A stretch of 5,246 bases of DNA from an uncultured Ardenticatenia bacterium (GTDB lineage: Bacteria; Chloroflexota; Anaerolineae; Promineifilales; Promineifilaceae). The stretch spans positions 1 to 5,246 of the forward strand of contig CALLZA010000286.1 in assembly GCA_937858165.1 (NCBI GenBank), given 5' to 3'. Both the position numbers and the translations under genes were made by a program. Of this stretch, positions 5,149 through 5,246 are shown piece by piece (the stretch's first letter is position 1; each line of letters starts with the position of its first letter). Under the pieces are notes generated by a model. It had not been told where the DNA came from. It saw nothing but the letters and a program-made list of their open reading frames with translations, and ran no database searches.

Positions 5149-5246
5149 CATAACATACATAGAGCACACTACACTATATCCAAACACATCACCTTCCAGA
5201 CTACACATCATGAACAAAATAACATCACCAGAACCATACAACATCA
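5149..5246. other. Base-call noise beyond the adapter
   Basis: This follows the end of the P7 sequence and the A run, so no template remains. It is made almost only of A, C and T, with 5 G in 98 bases. It contains no ORF of note, no recognisable element, and should be trimmed. Confidence 0.85.

Overview
The window is an assembled contig of bacterial genomic DNA (about 211-5069) with untrimmed Illumina/Nextera library sequence at both ends. At the left, the P7 end, an 8-base index and the Nextera read-2 transposase adapter occupy 145-210, preceded by a T run and AT-rich sequence of unknown origin. At the right, the reverse complement of the same adapter with the same index occupies 5070-5135, followed by an A run and G-poor noise. 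Only 211-5069 should be treated as biology.

The genomic part is GC-rich. It looks like Chloroflexota, probably an Anaerolineae-type lineage from a metagenome. The grounds are a LysRS with a variant motif 2 of the kind I recall from that group, a secreted protein with a YLP motif followed by a Thr/Pro linker, and dispersed short-unit palindromic repeats in the intergenic spaces. This is family resemblance, not a database result.

Layout: (1) 212-316 is the last 34 codons of a GreA-type transcript cleavage factor, cut by the library fragment end. (2) 317-416 holds a long hairpin built from tandem 8-mers, then the lysS ribosome site. (3) 417-1928 is a complete class II lysyl-tRNA synthetase; greA-lysS adjacency is common in bacteria. 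(4) 1929-1996 is a convergent junction filled by a perfect 21-bp inverted repeat. (5) 1997-3508, minus strand, is an exported two-domain beta-sandwich protein of unknown function. (6) 3509-3727 is a divergent intergenic region with hairpins and a good minus-strand promoter candidate. (7) 3728-5038 is a complete 12-helix MFS exporter of the MefA/DHA3 type. (8) 5045-5069 is a half copy of the same repeat that follows lysS, cut by the adapter.

The genes do not form an evident pathway: translation/transcription housekeeping on the left, an envelope or extracellular protein in the middle, and an efflux-type transporter on the right. I see no CRISPR array, tRNA, rRNA, transposase gene or defence system. 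The most interesting real structure is the pair of short-unit palindromic repeat families placed next to stop codons. The most important practical point is the adapter contamination, which also creates two spurious ORFs.
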